52,251 bases of DNA from Rifleibacterium sp035352635 (GTDB taxonomy: Bacteria; Muiribacteriota; Ozemobacteria; Ozemobacterales; Ozemobacteraceae). Below, piece by piece: positions 20,632-27,477 of the stretch. The DNA lies in NCBI GenBank assembly GCA_035352635.1, contig DAOPYA010000021.1, positions 1-52,251 on the forward strand, read 5' to 3'. Under the pieces are notes generated by a model, which searched no databases, was not told where the DNA came from, and worked only from the letters and a program-made list of their open reading frames with translations. Each line of letters starts with the position of its first letter. Position 1 is the first letter of the stretch. A program made the position numbers and the translations under genes.

Positions 20632-20705
20632 TGAACGCGGATAAGTCGTAAGAGAAGATGTTTGCCACGGATAAACACGGATAAGCACTGATAGCCACAA
20701 ATAGA
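20627..20705. repeat. ACGGAT-type dispersed repeat
   Basis: GATGAACGCGGATAAG and TTTGCCACGGATAAACACGG words match the units at 8204-8400. The copy begins at the 3' end of the pseudopilin gene and may supply its stop codon. Confidence 0.7.
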
Positions 20706-20795
20706 GTGGGTGCTGGTTGGCTATTTAAAAAGGAGCATAGCTGTTTGCGCAGGGCTTTGAGCCGGTAAGAAATATTGGCAGTTGCGATAAAAGTA

Positions 20796-20829
20796 AAAAC
20801 CCGGATTCTGAATTCAGAATCCGGGTTTT
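20796..20829 (-). terminator. Intrinsic terminator of tRNA-Ala (possibly bidirectional)
   Basis: A perfect 34-bp palindrome centred between 20812 and 20813 (CCCGGATTCTGAA paired with its complement). On the minus strand it follows the tRNA by 3 nt and runs into TTTTTACTTTT. On the plus strand it could also stop the pseudopilin transcript. Confidence 0.9.
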
Positions 20830-20832
20830 CGG

Positions 20833-20905
20833 TGGAGCTGATCGGGATCGAACCGACGACCTCTTGAATGCCATTCAAGCGCGCTCCCAGCTGCGCCACA
20901 GCCCC
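20833..20905 (-). tRNA. tRNA-Ala (anticodon GGC)
   Basis: All arms fold. The acceptor stem GGGGCTG pairs with CAGCTCC and contains the G3:U70 wobble that marks alanine tRNAs. The anticodon stem CTTGA/TCAAG closes the loop ATGGCAT, giving anticodon GGC for GCC codons. The T arm has GGTTCGATCCC. The discriminator is A, and the next bases are CCG, so the CCA end is not encoded and must be added after transcription. Confidence 0.96.
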
Positions 20906-20918
20906 AAACTGTGAGAAG

Positions 20919-20948
20919 ATTCTACCACGAATCAGCTAAGGCAGTCAA
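20919..20948 (-). promoter_or_regulatory. Promoter of tRNA-Ala
   Basis: Read on the minus strand: -35 TTGACT (20943-20948), an 18-bp spacer, and an extended -10 TGG-TAGAAT (box at 20919-20924). The predicted start lies about 7 nt before the mature tRNA 5' end. Confidence 0.85.
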
Positions 20949-21034
20949 GCAAAAAAAACGCATAATTTTGCTTTAACAGGGCAAGCTCGATGATGCCACT
21001 GTCTAAGAATTGCGAGTCGAGAAAGCCGGATTGC

Positions 21035-22033
21035 TCAGACTTTGGCCTCGCGCAGCATTCTGGCGGCGTCTTCGGGTGGGGTCGGGTTGATGTAGAAGCC
21101 CGAACCCCACTCAAAACCGGCAATTTTAGTGAGCTTTGGAATCAGTTCAACGTGCCAGTGATAGAAGTCGCGGTATGAATCAGAGCAGGGTGAAGTGTGC
21201 AGCACGAAATTGTATGGCTGGCCGGGCAGCAGGGCTTCAAGTTTGCGCAGGGCGGTCTGCAGGGCGCTGGCAAAGCTGTGCACCTGGTTGTTCTCGAGCA
21301 TTTCGAAAAAAGACTGATGGAAACGCGGGGTAATTTCCATTTCGAAGGGAAACCTCGATGCAAATGGGCAATAGACAATGAAGTTGTCGTTCTCGAATAC
21401 GAGTCGTGATTGTTCTTTGGTTTCTTGTTTGATGATGTCGCAGAACAGGCAGCGATCATGGTAGTGATAGTATTCGCGGGCGCCTTCGAGTTCTTCTTCG
21501 ATGCGCTTTGGAATAATCGGAGTTGCCACAATGTGAGAGTGGGAATGCGTAAAGCTTGAGACGCCCTCGCCGCTGTTTTTGACGATCATAAAATGCTTGT
21601 AGCGTGGGTTTTTTTTGATCTCGAGCAGCCGTTGCTTGTAGGCCCAGATGACTTCGCGAACCTGCTCGATACTGGCGCTCTGAATGGTGGTGGTATGGTT
21701 GGGCGATTCGATGACCATTTCATGAACGCCAATTGAATTCATGGCGTCAAACATGCCTATGCCCTCTCGATCCGAATCGCCATCGGGTTTGAGAATCGGA
21801 GAACTGTCGGGTATAACGCGCACCCACCAGCCTTTATGATTCGCCAGGGTGCCTGAGGTTCTGAATGAGAGTGTTTCGGGCGGGGTCTTTGCCTCGTTGC
21901 CTTCGCAGAATGGGCATTTGTGCGGATCGTCAGGAGTAACTTCACTTCTCTTGAAATCAGATGGTCGTTTGCCGCGTTCTGGCGAGATGATGACCCATTG
22001 TTTAAGAACCGGATCTTTTCTTAGTTGTGGCAT
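21035..22033 (-). CDS. GalT-family nucleotidylyltransferase paralogue with HIT-like HSHSH triad
   Basis: A 332-residue member of the galactose-1-phosphate uridylyltransferase fold (HIT superfamily). Two CxxC pairs (C40/C43 and C195/C198) suit the family's zinc site. The active-site segment reads H163-S-H165-S-H167, whereas its neighbour has H-P-H-S-Q. GalT transferases use HxHxQ; the third histidine here is the classic histidine-triad pattern of HIT hydrolases. The active site may therefore favour hydrolysis or a different nucleotide-sugar reaction; this is inference. It is the second gene of an operon, 3 nt after the first paralogue, with AGGAA before the ATG. The pair probably arose by tandem duplication. 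Confidence 0.85.
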   Translation of the reverse strand: MPQLRKDPVLKQWVIISPERGKRPSDFKRSEVTPDDPHKCPFCEGNEAKTPPETLSFRTSGTLANHKGWWVRVIPDSSPILKPDGDSDREGIGMFDAMNSIGVHEMVIESPNHTTTIQSASIEQVREVIWAYKQRLLEIKKNPRYKHFMIVKNSGEGVSSFTHSHSHIVATPIIPKRIEEELEGAREYYHYHDRCLFCDIIKQETKEQSRLVFENDNFIVYCPFASRFPFEMEITPRFHQSFFEMLENNQVHSFASALQTALRKLEALLPGQPYNFVLHTSPCSDSYRDFYHWHVELIPKLTKIAGFEWGSGFYINPTPPEDAARMLREAKV

Positions 22034-22036
22034 AAA

Positions 22037-23032
22037 TTATTCCTGGTTGATCAAAAATCGGGCGGCACGTTCGGGTGCTACCGGGTTGATGTAGAACCCC
22101 GAGCCCCACTCAAACCCGGCCACTTTGGTCAGGCGCGGCATGATTTCGATGTGCCAGTGAAAATAGTCAGAACAATGCTCATCGCAGGGCGATGTGTGAA
22201 TAACATAATTGAACGGCGGGTTGTGAAGGGTTTTGATCAGCTTCTGCAAGGTTGCCTGCATTATGCCGGCTAGCCCTTCGATTTCGCTGTTGTCGATGTC
22301 GCCAAATGAATCCTTGTGATCTTTGGGAGCAATCCAGGTCTCGAAGGGAAACCGCGAGGCAAAGGGCGCAAAAGCAACAAACTGCTCGTTCTCGTGAATG
22401 ATTCTCTCGCCTGAACTCAGTTCCTGGCGAATGATATCGCAAAAAACGCAGCGCTCTTTGTAGTAGTAATAACGCTTGGCGCCTTCAACTTCTTCCATGG
22501 CCCGCTTGGGAATAATCGGAGTGGCAATCAGCTGTGAGTGCGGGTGATCGAGGCTGGCCCCGGCTGCTGAGCCGTTATTTTTAAAGATCAGAATGTAGCG
22601 GAAGCGGCGGTCGCGCCTCAGGTCGCGGTAGCGATCAGTGTAGGTGCGCAGAATGCGGTAAATTTGCTCAACGCTGTAGTTATGGAACCCGGCTTCGTGA
22701 TCGGGTGACTCAATAATGACCTCGTGTGCCCCGACGCCGTTCATCATGTCGTAAACTCCGATGCCGGTGCGGTCGAGGTCGCCCTCGATCTGCAGGGCTG
22801 GGAACTTGTTCGGGATTACTCTTACTTCCCAGCCGGGCTGGTTCGGCAGGGTATCGGGAGCACGGTAAGACATCACTTCGGGGGGTGCCATGTCTTCGTG
22901 GCCGGGGCAGAAAGGGCATTTATTGCTTTGTCTCGGGGTCTGTGGAATCTGGAAGTCAGCGGGCGACTTGGCTTGTTCGTGCAGGATGATGACCCATCGT
23001 TTGGTTACCGGATCTTTGCGCAGCTGCGGCAT
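22037..23032 (-). CDS. galT: Galactose-1-phosphate uridylyltransferase
   Basis: The product is 331 residues, typical for GalT (about 330-350). GalT exchanges UMP between UDP-glucose and galactose-1-phosphate in the Leloir pathway through a uridylyl-histidine intermediate. The catalytic motif H163-P-H165-S-Q167 is intact, and CxxC pairs at 39/42 and 195/198 fit the metal site. Some deep-branching GalT-like proteins act on other NDP-sugars, so the substrate is not certain. The ATG has a GGAAGGG ribosome site, and a sigma-70 promoter with a perfect TATAAT lies about 40 nt upstream. No galK or galE is in the window. Confidence 0.85.
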   Translation of the reverse strand: MPQLRKDPVTKRWVIILHEQAKSPADFQIPQTPRQSNKCPFCPGHEDMAPPEVMSYRAPDTLPNQPGWEVRVIPNKFPALQIEGDLDRTGIGVYDMMNGVGAHEVIIESPDHEAGFHNYSVEQIYRILRTYTDRYRDLRRDRRFRYILIFKNNGSAAGASLDHPHSQLIATPIIPKRAMEEVEGAKRYYYYKERCVFCDIIRQELSSGERIIHENEQFVAFAPFASRFPFETWIAPKDHKDSFGDIDNSEIEGLAGIMQATLQKLIKTLHNPPFNYVIHTSPCDEHCSDYFHWHIEIMPRLTKVAGFEWGSGFYINPVAPERAARFLINQE

Positions 23033-23071
23033 TGATTATTCCCTTCCGCGTTTTTTACATTTTCAGGGCCG

Positions 23072-23101
23072 ATTATACAATAGACTTACTAAAGTTCGCA
23101 A
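23072..23101 (-). promoter_or_regulatory. Promoter of the galT pair
   Basis: Minus-strand -35 TTGCGA (23096-23101), 18-bp spacer, -10 TATAAT (23072-23077). It drives the two GalT-family genes and is divergent from the promoter at 23179. Confidence 0.8.
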
Positions 23102-23132
23102 TTGTTCGTAAATTTTGCACGTTGTCCAGAGT

Positions 23133-23161
23133 TTATGTACCTGACCGGGGGGGTTATGTAC
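23133..23161. promoter_or_regulatory. Candidate operator: two TTATGTAC direct repeats, 21 bp apart
   Basis: TTATGTAC occurs at 23133-23140 and 23154-23161, exactly two helical turns apart, between the divergent promoters. The second copy extends to the palindrome ATGTACAT. The spacing suggests a DNA-binding protein on one face of the helix. Confidence 0.35.
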
Positions 23162-23178
23162 ATTTGCAACGAAAAAGG

Positions 23179-23207
23179 TTGACAAGTTCTGCACCCTTGG
23201 TTAATCT
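23179..23207 (+). promoter_or_regulatory. Promoter of the 199-aa unknown gene
   Basis: A perfect TTGACA (23179-23184), a 17-bp spacer and a weaker -10 TAATCT (23202-23207). The leader to GTG 23269 would be about 55 nt. Confidence 0.55.
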
Positions 23208-23268
23208 ATTGCCATTAAGAATGCATTGTTTGTGTAGACTTGGTGATTTCAAGCTAGAGGTATTAACC

Positions 23269-23868
23269 GTGGGACGAAAGAGAACATGTGAGCTTCCCTT
23301 TTGCAAAGGGGTTGTTGAGGGCACGCGTAATAAGCGCCGCTGTGATAACGACCGTAACATTCATCTGCACCAGATTATCTCGAAGAACGTTAAAAAGATC
23401 ATGAAATACGTTGAAAGCTGTGAAGATTTCACCGCTAACGATGTTAACCGCGATCTTTTCAAGAGCAAACTCGATAAAAACGAAAAGGGTTCCATGTACC
23501 GCCTTTTCCAGGCGATGGTCCGCGAGGCCTATCTGCTTGAACGCGGCAAACGTGGCGGCCTGAAGGTTTATGCCTGTTCGCCGGCCGGTATTGCAGCCGG
23601 CAGCGAGGATGCTCCGGTCGAAGCAGTGATTGCACCGGTTCCGGTGCCGGTTTCTACGCCGGTTCCTGAGCGTCGTCTCAGCCCTGAAGAGATACTGCTC
23701 GGCAAGCTGCGCGAGTTTGTCTTCTTACGGAGCGGGCAATGGAACCATGACGACTGGGTCTGGTTGCTTAATCGCGCCGATATTCGCGAATACGGCCTGT
23801 CAGAATCTGACATCGGCAGGATTCTCGAAGAAGAAAAAGCCAGATACTGGCTGCAGCGCAACAGTTAA
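23269..23868 (+). CDS. Unknown protein with Cys-rich N-terminus and winged-helix-like middle
   Basis: The product is 199 residues from GTG 23269, chosen because AGAGG lies 8 nt upstream and because the in-frame sequence before it overlaps promoter elements and looks non-coding. Residues 1-25 are basic with three cysteines (C7, C12, C25). Residues about 41-101 alternate helices and a beta-hairpin-like end (KRGGLKVYAC) as in winged-helix folds. A Pro/Val/Ala-rich linker follows (about 105-140), then a helical C-terminal domain with Trp-rich QWNHDDWVWLL. I recognise no family. DNA binding and control of the divergent galT pair is a possible role from position, not shown by the sequence. A strong terminator ends the gene, so it is monocistronic. 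Confidence 0.75.
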   Translation: MGRKRTCELPFCKGVVEGTRNKRRCDNDRNIHLHQIISKNVKKIMKYVESCEDFTANDVNRDLFKSKLDKNEKGSMYRLFQAMVREAYLLERGKRGGLKVYACSPAGIAAGSEDAPVEAVIAPVPVPVSTPVPERRLSPEEILLGKLREFVFLRSGQWNHDDWVWLLNRADIREYGLSESDIGRILEEEKARYWLQRNS

Positions 23869-23880
23869 ACTGATCAGCAC

Positions 23881-23922
23881 TCACCCCCGGGCCTATAAAA
23901 GGTTCGGGGGTGATTCTTTTTT
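23881..23922 (+). terminator. Intrinsic terminator
   Basis: TCACCCCCG (23881-23889) pairs with CGGGGGTGA (23905-23913), followed by TTCTTTTTT. It ends the 199-aa gene. Confidence 0.9.
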
Positions 23923-23975
23923 GCTCTAATCATCGGGTCAATGGTGACCCGGCAAATACGGGTGGGTTGGGCATA

Positions 23976-24028
23976 AAAGCGTTCCGGGCATGTAGATGCG
24001 CCCCGGGCAAATAAAAGCGCCCCGGGCA
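23976..24028. repeat. Three short GCGCCCCGGGCA-type direct repeats
   Basis: Near-identical words AAAGCGTTCCGGGCA, GATGCGCCCCGGGCA and AAAGCGCCCCGGGCA follow each other about 20 bp apart. The last is the distal arm of the minus-strand terminator. A separate perfect 7-bp hairpin (CGGGTCA/TGACCCG, 23934-23951) lies just upstream. These probably arose by duplication of terminator arms. Confidence 0.5.
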
Positions 24029-24044
24029 TCATTACCCGGGGCGC
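24010..24044 (-). terminator. Intrinsic terminator of the polyacidic gene
   Basis: On the minus strand GCGCCCCGGG (24035-24044) pairs perfectly with CCCGGGGCGC (24017-24026) around an 8-nt loop and is followed by TTTTATTT. Confidence 0.9.
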
Positions 24045-24070
24045 CTGATGAGTCAGATGTGCGTCAGAGT

Positions 24071-24448
24071 TTATTCTTCGTCGTCGTCGTCGAGGTCTTC
24101 GTCTTCTTCTTCGTCTTCGTCATCGAAGTCGTCGTAGTCTTCAAAGTCTTCGCTCTCGTCTTCGTCATCGAGTTCTTCTTCTTCGTCTTCGTCGAAGTCT
24201 TCATCGATTTCATCGTCTTCTTCGAATTCTTCGTCGTCAAGTTCTTCGTCGTCGAGTTCTTCTTCTTCGACTCCGATTTCTTCTTCGTCTTCAACGTCTT
24301 CTTCTACGTCAAGTTCTTCTATATCTTCGTCTTCATCGTCGAAGTCTTCATCTTCTTCGTCGAGTTCTTCTTCATCATCGTCAAGGTTGTCCCAGTCTTT
24401 CTGGGCTGCGAGGATTCTGGTTTCTTCTATTTCAAACATATTCGGCAT
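24071..24448 (-). CDS. Polyacidic Asp/Glu-repeat protein
   Basis: The product is 125 residues. A short ordinary head (MPNMFEIEETRILAAQKDWDNL) is followed by about 100 residues that are nearly all Asp and Glu with sparse Leu, Phe, Ile, Val and Tyr. The pattern could be dismissed as low-complexity DNA, but it has a promoter (TTGACA, 18 bp, TATATT), an AGGGG ribosome site 8 nt before ATG and a perfect terminator, so I take it as a real, probably well-expressed gene. Periodic single hydrophobics every 4-6 residues argue for selection on the protein. Acidic tails of this kind occur in RNA polymerase delta subunits, nucleic-acid mimics and calcium-binding proteins; none of these can be assigned here. 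Not secreted by any visible signal. Confidence 0.75.
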   Translation of the reverse strand: MPNMFEIEETRILAAQKDWDNLDDDEEELDEEDEDFDDEDEDIEELDVEEDVEDEEEIGVEEEELDDEELDDEEFEEDDEIDEDFDEDEEEELDDEDESEDFEDYDDFDDEDEEEDEDLDDDDEE

Positions 24449-24505
24449 GACGATAACCCCTTTCTTAAAGAAACAATTGCTGATAAATCAAATAAGATTT
24501 GTTGC

Positions 24506-24535
24506 AATATAGGCATACTTCAAAAATGCTGTCAA
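24506..24535 (-). promoter_or_regulatory. Promoter of the polyacidic gene
   Basis: Minus-strand -35 TTGACA (24530-24535), 18-bp spacer, -10 TATATT (24506-24511). A strong consensus match. Confidence 0.85.
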
Positions 24536-24836
24536 CAAAAAAATCAAAATTGTTGATGACCGAAAGAGATGCTACCCCCTGATAAGTCCTTTACGGGCTA
24601 AATTGCCGGGCCAGGTTGCTGCGTTTTGCTAGTTTGAACTTCGGCATGTTTAAAATTCTTATGGAAGCAATTGCCGTCGTCTGGTGTGCGCCTGCTCGAG
24701 CACTTGCTGATGCGGCATTTTGTTGCAGATCGCCGGCTCATTGTCGCCAGACCAGGCTGGTTCGGGCTGATCATGACGTTAATGGCTAAAATAGCCAGAG
24801 CGCCGAGGGAGGTGCCGGTCGGGGTGTACATAGGTC
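24536..24836. other. Intergenic stretch without a recognised gene
   Basis: It lies between the divergent promoters of the polyacidic gene and ffh. It contains a small perfect hairpin GGCTA-AAA-TAGCC near 24784. I looked for an SRP RNA here because ffh follows, but the conserved GGAAGGAAGCAGCC-type apical loop is absent on both strands. A minus-strand open frame of 77 codons has no ribosome site and no recognisable product. Confidence 0.5.
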
Positions 24837-24865
24837 TTGACTAAATTTTGCGGATAAGTTATACT
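24837..24865 (+). promoter_or_regulatory. Promoter of the ffh-rpsP-trmD supercluster
   Basis: -35 TTGACT (24837-24842), 17-bp spacer, -10 TATACT (24860-24865), predicted start about 40 nt before the ffh ATG. Confidence 0.85.
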
Positions 24866-24911
24866 TGCAACTCTATTCTGCCTTTGTTGAATAAGATCAG
24901 GAGTAAACTCA

Positions 24912-26255
24912 ATGTTTCAGAGCCTTTCAGAAAAGCTGACGTCGGTCTTCGAAAAATTACGAAGATCTGGCAAGCTCACTGAGAAAGACATCGATACTGC
25001 TCTTAACGAGGTGAAGATGGCGTTGCTTGAAGCTGACGTCAACTTCAAGGTCGTTAAGAACTTTATCAAGCGCGTTAAAGAACGCGCTCTCGGTGCTGAA
25101 ATACTTAAAAGTCTTACTCCGACCCAGCAGGTTGTCAAGATCGTTCTAGAAGAACTGACCGCTCTGCTCGGCACTGATCGCAGCAAGCTGACGGTGGCAT
25201 CAAAAAAGCCAACTGTCATTCTCATGGCGGGCCTGCAGGGCTCAGGCAAAACGACCACCAGTGCCAAACTGGCTTTGTATCTACGCAAAGACGAGAAGAA
25301 AAACCCGATGCTGGTTGCCTGCGATATTTATCGCCCGGCCGCCGTTAAACAGCTGCAGGTTCTGGGCGACCAGCTCAGCGTCGAGGTCTTTGTCGGCACT
25401 CAGGGTCAGAAACCTGCTGATATTGCACTGGCTGCCATTGAGCACGCCAGATTACGTGATTTTGATACAGTTATTATCGACACCGCCGGTCGTCTGCACA
25501 TCGATGAACAGATGATGGCCGAAGTCAAGGGCATTAAAGATGCGGTCAGCCCGCACGAAGTTCTTCTTGTAGTTGATTCCATGACCGGCCAGGATGCCGT
25601 TAACATGGCCACCAGCTTCAACGAATTGCTCGAGCTTTCGGGCATTGTGCTGACTAAACTTGATGGTGATGCCAGGGGTGGCGCGGCGCTTTCGATTCGC
25701 GAAGTGACCGGCAAGCCCGTTAAATTCGTCGGGATGGGCGAAAAGTCTTCTTCTCTTGAGCCTTTCTACCCCGAAAGAATGGCGCAGCGCATTCTGGGCA
25801 TGGGCGACGTTCTCTCGCTCATCGAGAAGGCCCAGGCCAACATGGACGAAGAGAAAATGAAAGAGATCGAGAAGCGTGTTCTCGATGCCGATTTCAACTT
25901 CAATGATTTTCTCTATCAGCTGACGCAGATTAAAAAAATGGGGCCGCTCGACCAGTTGCTGGGCATGATTCCCGGCTTGTCTTCGATGGGCAACCTTTCA
26001 GAATTTTCATTTGACGACAAGAAGTTCAAGCGTTTCGAAGCGATCATTCTTTCGATGACTGAGCGCGAAAGAAACGTTCCTGACCTTATAGATGGTTCAA
26101 GGCGCAAACGCATTGCTGAAGGCAGCGGTAACACCATTCAAGATGTGAATCAGCTCCTCAAGCAGTTCGCGCAGATGCGCAAAATGATGAAGCAGCTGGG
26201 CAACTTTGGCAAACGCAAAGGGCCTGGCAGACTTTCGAAATTATTTGGAATGTAA
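24912..26255 (+). CDS. ffh: Signal recognition particle protein Ffh (SRP54 GTPase)
   Basis: The product is 447 residues, the normal bacterial length. Ffh binds signal sequences on translating ribosomes and docks with FtsY to deliver membrane proteins. The N-terminal helical domain (1-90) precedes the G domain with G1 GLQGSGKTT (107-115), G3 DTAGR (190-194) and G4 TKLD (248-251), followed by DARGG. The C-terminal Met-rich M domain (about 300-447) includes QLLGMIPGLSSM and MRKMMKQLG, which bind signal peptide and SRP RNA. AGGAG lies 8 nt before ATG. It is the first gene of a long translation and ribosome-assembly cluster; rpsP follows 42 nt later. The expected partner, SRP RNA, was not found in the window. 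Confidence 0.98.
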   Translation: MFQSLSEKLTSVFEKLRRSGKLTEKDIDTALNEVKMALLEADVNFKVVKNFIKRVKERALGAEILKSLTPTQQVVKIVLEELTALLGTDRSKLTVASKKPTVILMAGLQGSGKTTTSAKLALYLRKDEKKNPMLVACDIYRPAAVKQLQVLGDQLSVEVFVGTQGQKPADIALAAIEHARLRDFDTVIIDTAGRLHIDEQMMAEVKGIKDAVSPHEVLLVVDSMTGQDAVNMATSFNELLELSGIVLTKLDGDARGGAALSIREVTGKPVKFVGMGEKSSSLEPFYPERMAQRILGMGDVLSLIEKAQANMDEEKMKEIEKRVLDADFNFNDFLYQLTQIKKMGPLDQLLGMIPGLSSMGNLSEFSFDDKKFKRFEAIILSMTERERNVPDLIDGSRRKRIAEGSGNTIQDVNQLLKQFAQMRKMMKQLGNFGKRKGPGRLSKLFGM

Positions 26256-26257
26256 TG

Positions 26258-26273
26258 CCGCGCAAGCGGTTTT
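26258..26273 (+). terminator. Short GCAA-tetraloop hairpin with T-run (possible attenuator)
   Basis: CCGC-GCAA-GCGG followed by TTTT between ffh and rpsP. The stem is only 4 bp with a stable GNRA loop, so at most it would cause partial termination or stabilise an mRNA end. Confidence 0.35.
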
Positions 26274-26297
26274 GACAACATAGAAGGAGTTATTAAA

Positions 26298-26594
26298 ATG
26301 GCCGTTTCAATCAGACTTAAAATGCAAGGTACCAAGCACCGCCCGTGCTACAGAATCGTCGTTCTTGACAGCCGCAAGACCCGCGATGGCGAAACCCTTG
26401 AAAACCTGGGTCAGTATGCCCCCCTGGCAGAAAAGACTCACATCGAACTCAAGGAAGAAGAAACCCTTAACTATCTCAGAAACGGCGCTGTGCCGACTGA
26501 AACAGTAAGAAACATTCTTCGCCAGAAGGGCATTGTTAAAGTTGCTCAGAAAGCCGCTAATGGTTCAGTAAAATACGTCTGGACCAAGCGCTGA
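26298..26594 (+). CDS. rpsP: 30S ribosomal protein S16
   Basis: The product is 98 residues and starts MAVSIRLKMQGTKHRPCYRI, the highly conserved S16 N-terminus. S16 binds 16S rRNA early and helps fold the 5' domain of the small subunit. AGAAGGAG precedes the ATG closely, as expected for a highly expressed ribosomal gene. The order rpsP-khpA-rimM-trmD-rplS is the classical bacterial arrangement; khpA starts 14 nt after the stop. Confidence 0.98.
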   Translation: MAVSIRLKMQGTKHRPCYRIVVLDSRKTRDGETLENLGQYAPLAEKTHIELKEEETLNYLRNGAVPTETVRNILRQKGIVKVAQKAANGSVKYVWTKR

Positions 26595-26608
26595 GCGGTA
26601 ATGAATCA

Positions 26609-26848
26609 ATGACTCAGACCGCACAGAATCTGTTAGACCGACTGGTGAAAGCTCTGGTCGAGCATCCTGAAGAAGTCGTCATCACCCCCATCGAAGGCGA
26701 TGGAACAGTGGTGTTCGAAGTTCAGGTCAACCCCGAAGATGCCGGCAAGATCATTGGCAAGAAGGGCAGAACCATCAATGCCCTGCGCACCATCATCAGA
26801 TCTTCGGCCAACACTGGCACCAAAAAGGTGATAATGGAACTGGTCTGA
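26609..26848 (+). CDS. khpA: KH-domain RNA-binding protein KhpA
   Basis: The product is 79 residues and consists of one KH domain with the GxxG loop as IIGKKGR (GKKG at 50-53). KhpA-type proteins bind RNA, often with KhpB, and influence cell division and small-RNA stability in Gram-positives. Position between rpsP and rimM is conserved across bacteria. The ATG at 26609 gives the standard N-terminus; the ribosome site (GCGGTAA) is weak, so translation may depend on the preceding rpsP ribosomes. Confidence 0.93.
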   Translation: MTQTAQNLLDRLVKALVEHPEEVVITPIEGDGTVVFEVQVNPEDAGKIIGKKGRTINALRTIIRSSANTGTKKVIMELV

Positions 26849-26882
26849 CCGCTGGGTCAAACAGTCCCCACTGGAGTTCGCA

Positions 26883-27476
26883 ATGTCTCAGAAGCCAAAA
26901 CCAGAGGTAGTGCGACTTAAACAGGCTGATTCAGCCGAAAAAGCTGAAGATGCCTGGATTATCATCGGTGAAGTGCGAAAAACCGTTGGTTTGCAGGGCT
27001 GGCTGCGCGTCGGTCTGCTGACCGATTACCCTGAACGGTTTAAACCGGGTGCCAGGGTGTATGTGCAGAACCGTCAGGGCGAACGTGAGCCTGCGGTGGT
27101 CTGTGAATGGCGTGGCCATTTCACCGGAACCGCCATCGATGTTAAATTCGAGGGCGCTGATGACTGTGATGCTGCTGCGGCATACGTTAACTCGTCGCTT
27201 GTCATTCCGAAATCAGACCGGGAACCCCTCAGAAGCAATTCAGAGTTTTATCCTGATGAACTGGTCGGCATGCAGGTGATAGGCCCCGACGGGCAACCGT
27301 CAGGGCAGGTGATCAAGCTCGAAGCTGAAGCTCCGTGCCCGTATATACTGGTGCAGACTGCCGCTTCACTTGAAGTCATGATCCCGTTCAAGAAGATTTT
27401 TATAAAATCGGTTGACCGGGCCGCAGGTACGGTAAGGCTGGTAGAGCCTGTTTCATTCCACATCCCGGAAGAATGA
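26883..27476 (+). CDS. rimM: Ribosome maturation factor RimM
   Basis: The product is 197 residues. RimM binds S19 and helps mature the 3' (head) domain of the 30S subunit. The N-terminal RimM beta-barrel is seen from about residue 25 (IIIGEVRKTVGLQGWLRVG), and the PRC-barrel from about 118 (EFYPDELVGMQVIG). The first 22 residues, rich in Lys and Glu, are longer than in most homologues. A TGGAG site lies 6 nt before ATG. The stop is 1 nt from the trmD ATG, so the two are translationally linked. Confidence 0.95.
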   Translation: MSQKPKPEVVRLKQADSAEKAEDAWIIIGEVRKTVGLQGWLRVGLLTDYPERFKPGARVYVQNRQGEREPAVVCEWRGHFTGTAIDVKFEGADDCDAAAAYVNSSLVIPKSDREPLRSNSEFYPDELVGMQVIGPDGQPSGQVIKLEAEAPCPYILVQTAASLEVMIPFKKIFIKSVDRAAGTVRLVEPVSFHIPEE

Positions 27477-27477
27477 A

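Noticed and set aside
23996..24556. Plus-strand open frame of 186 codons rich in Phe and Val
   Set aside because: It is the antisense shadow of the polyacidic gene; no ribosome site, and it crosses that gene's promoter and terminator.
24598..24831. Minus-strand open frame of 77 codons before ffh
   Set aside because: No ribosome site, no recognisable product, irregular composition.
24536..24836. SRP RNA gene next to ffh
   Set aside because: The conserved GGAAGG...AGCAGCC apical-loop signature is missing on both strands.
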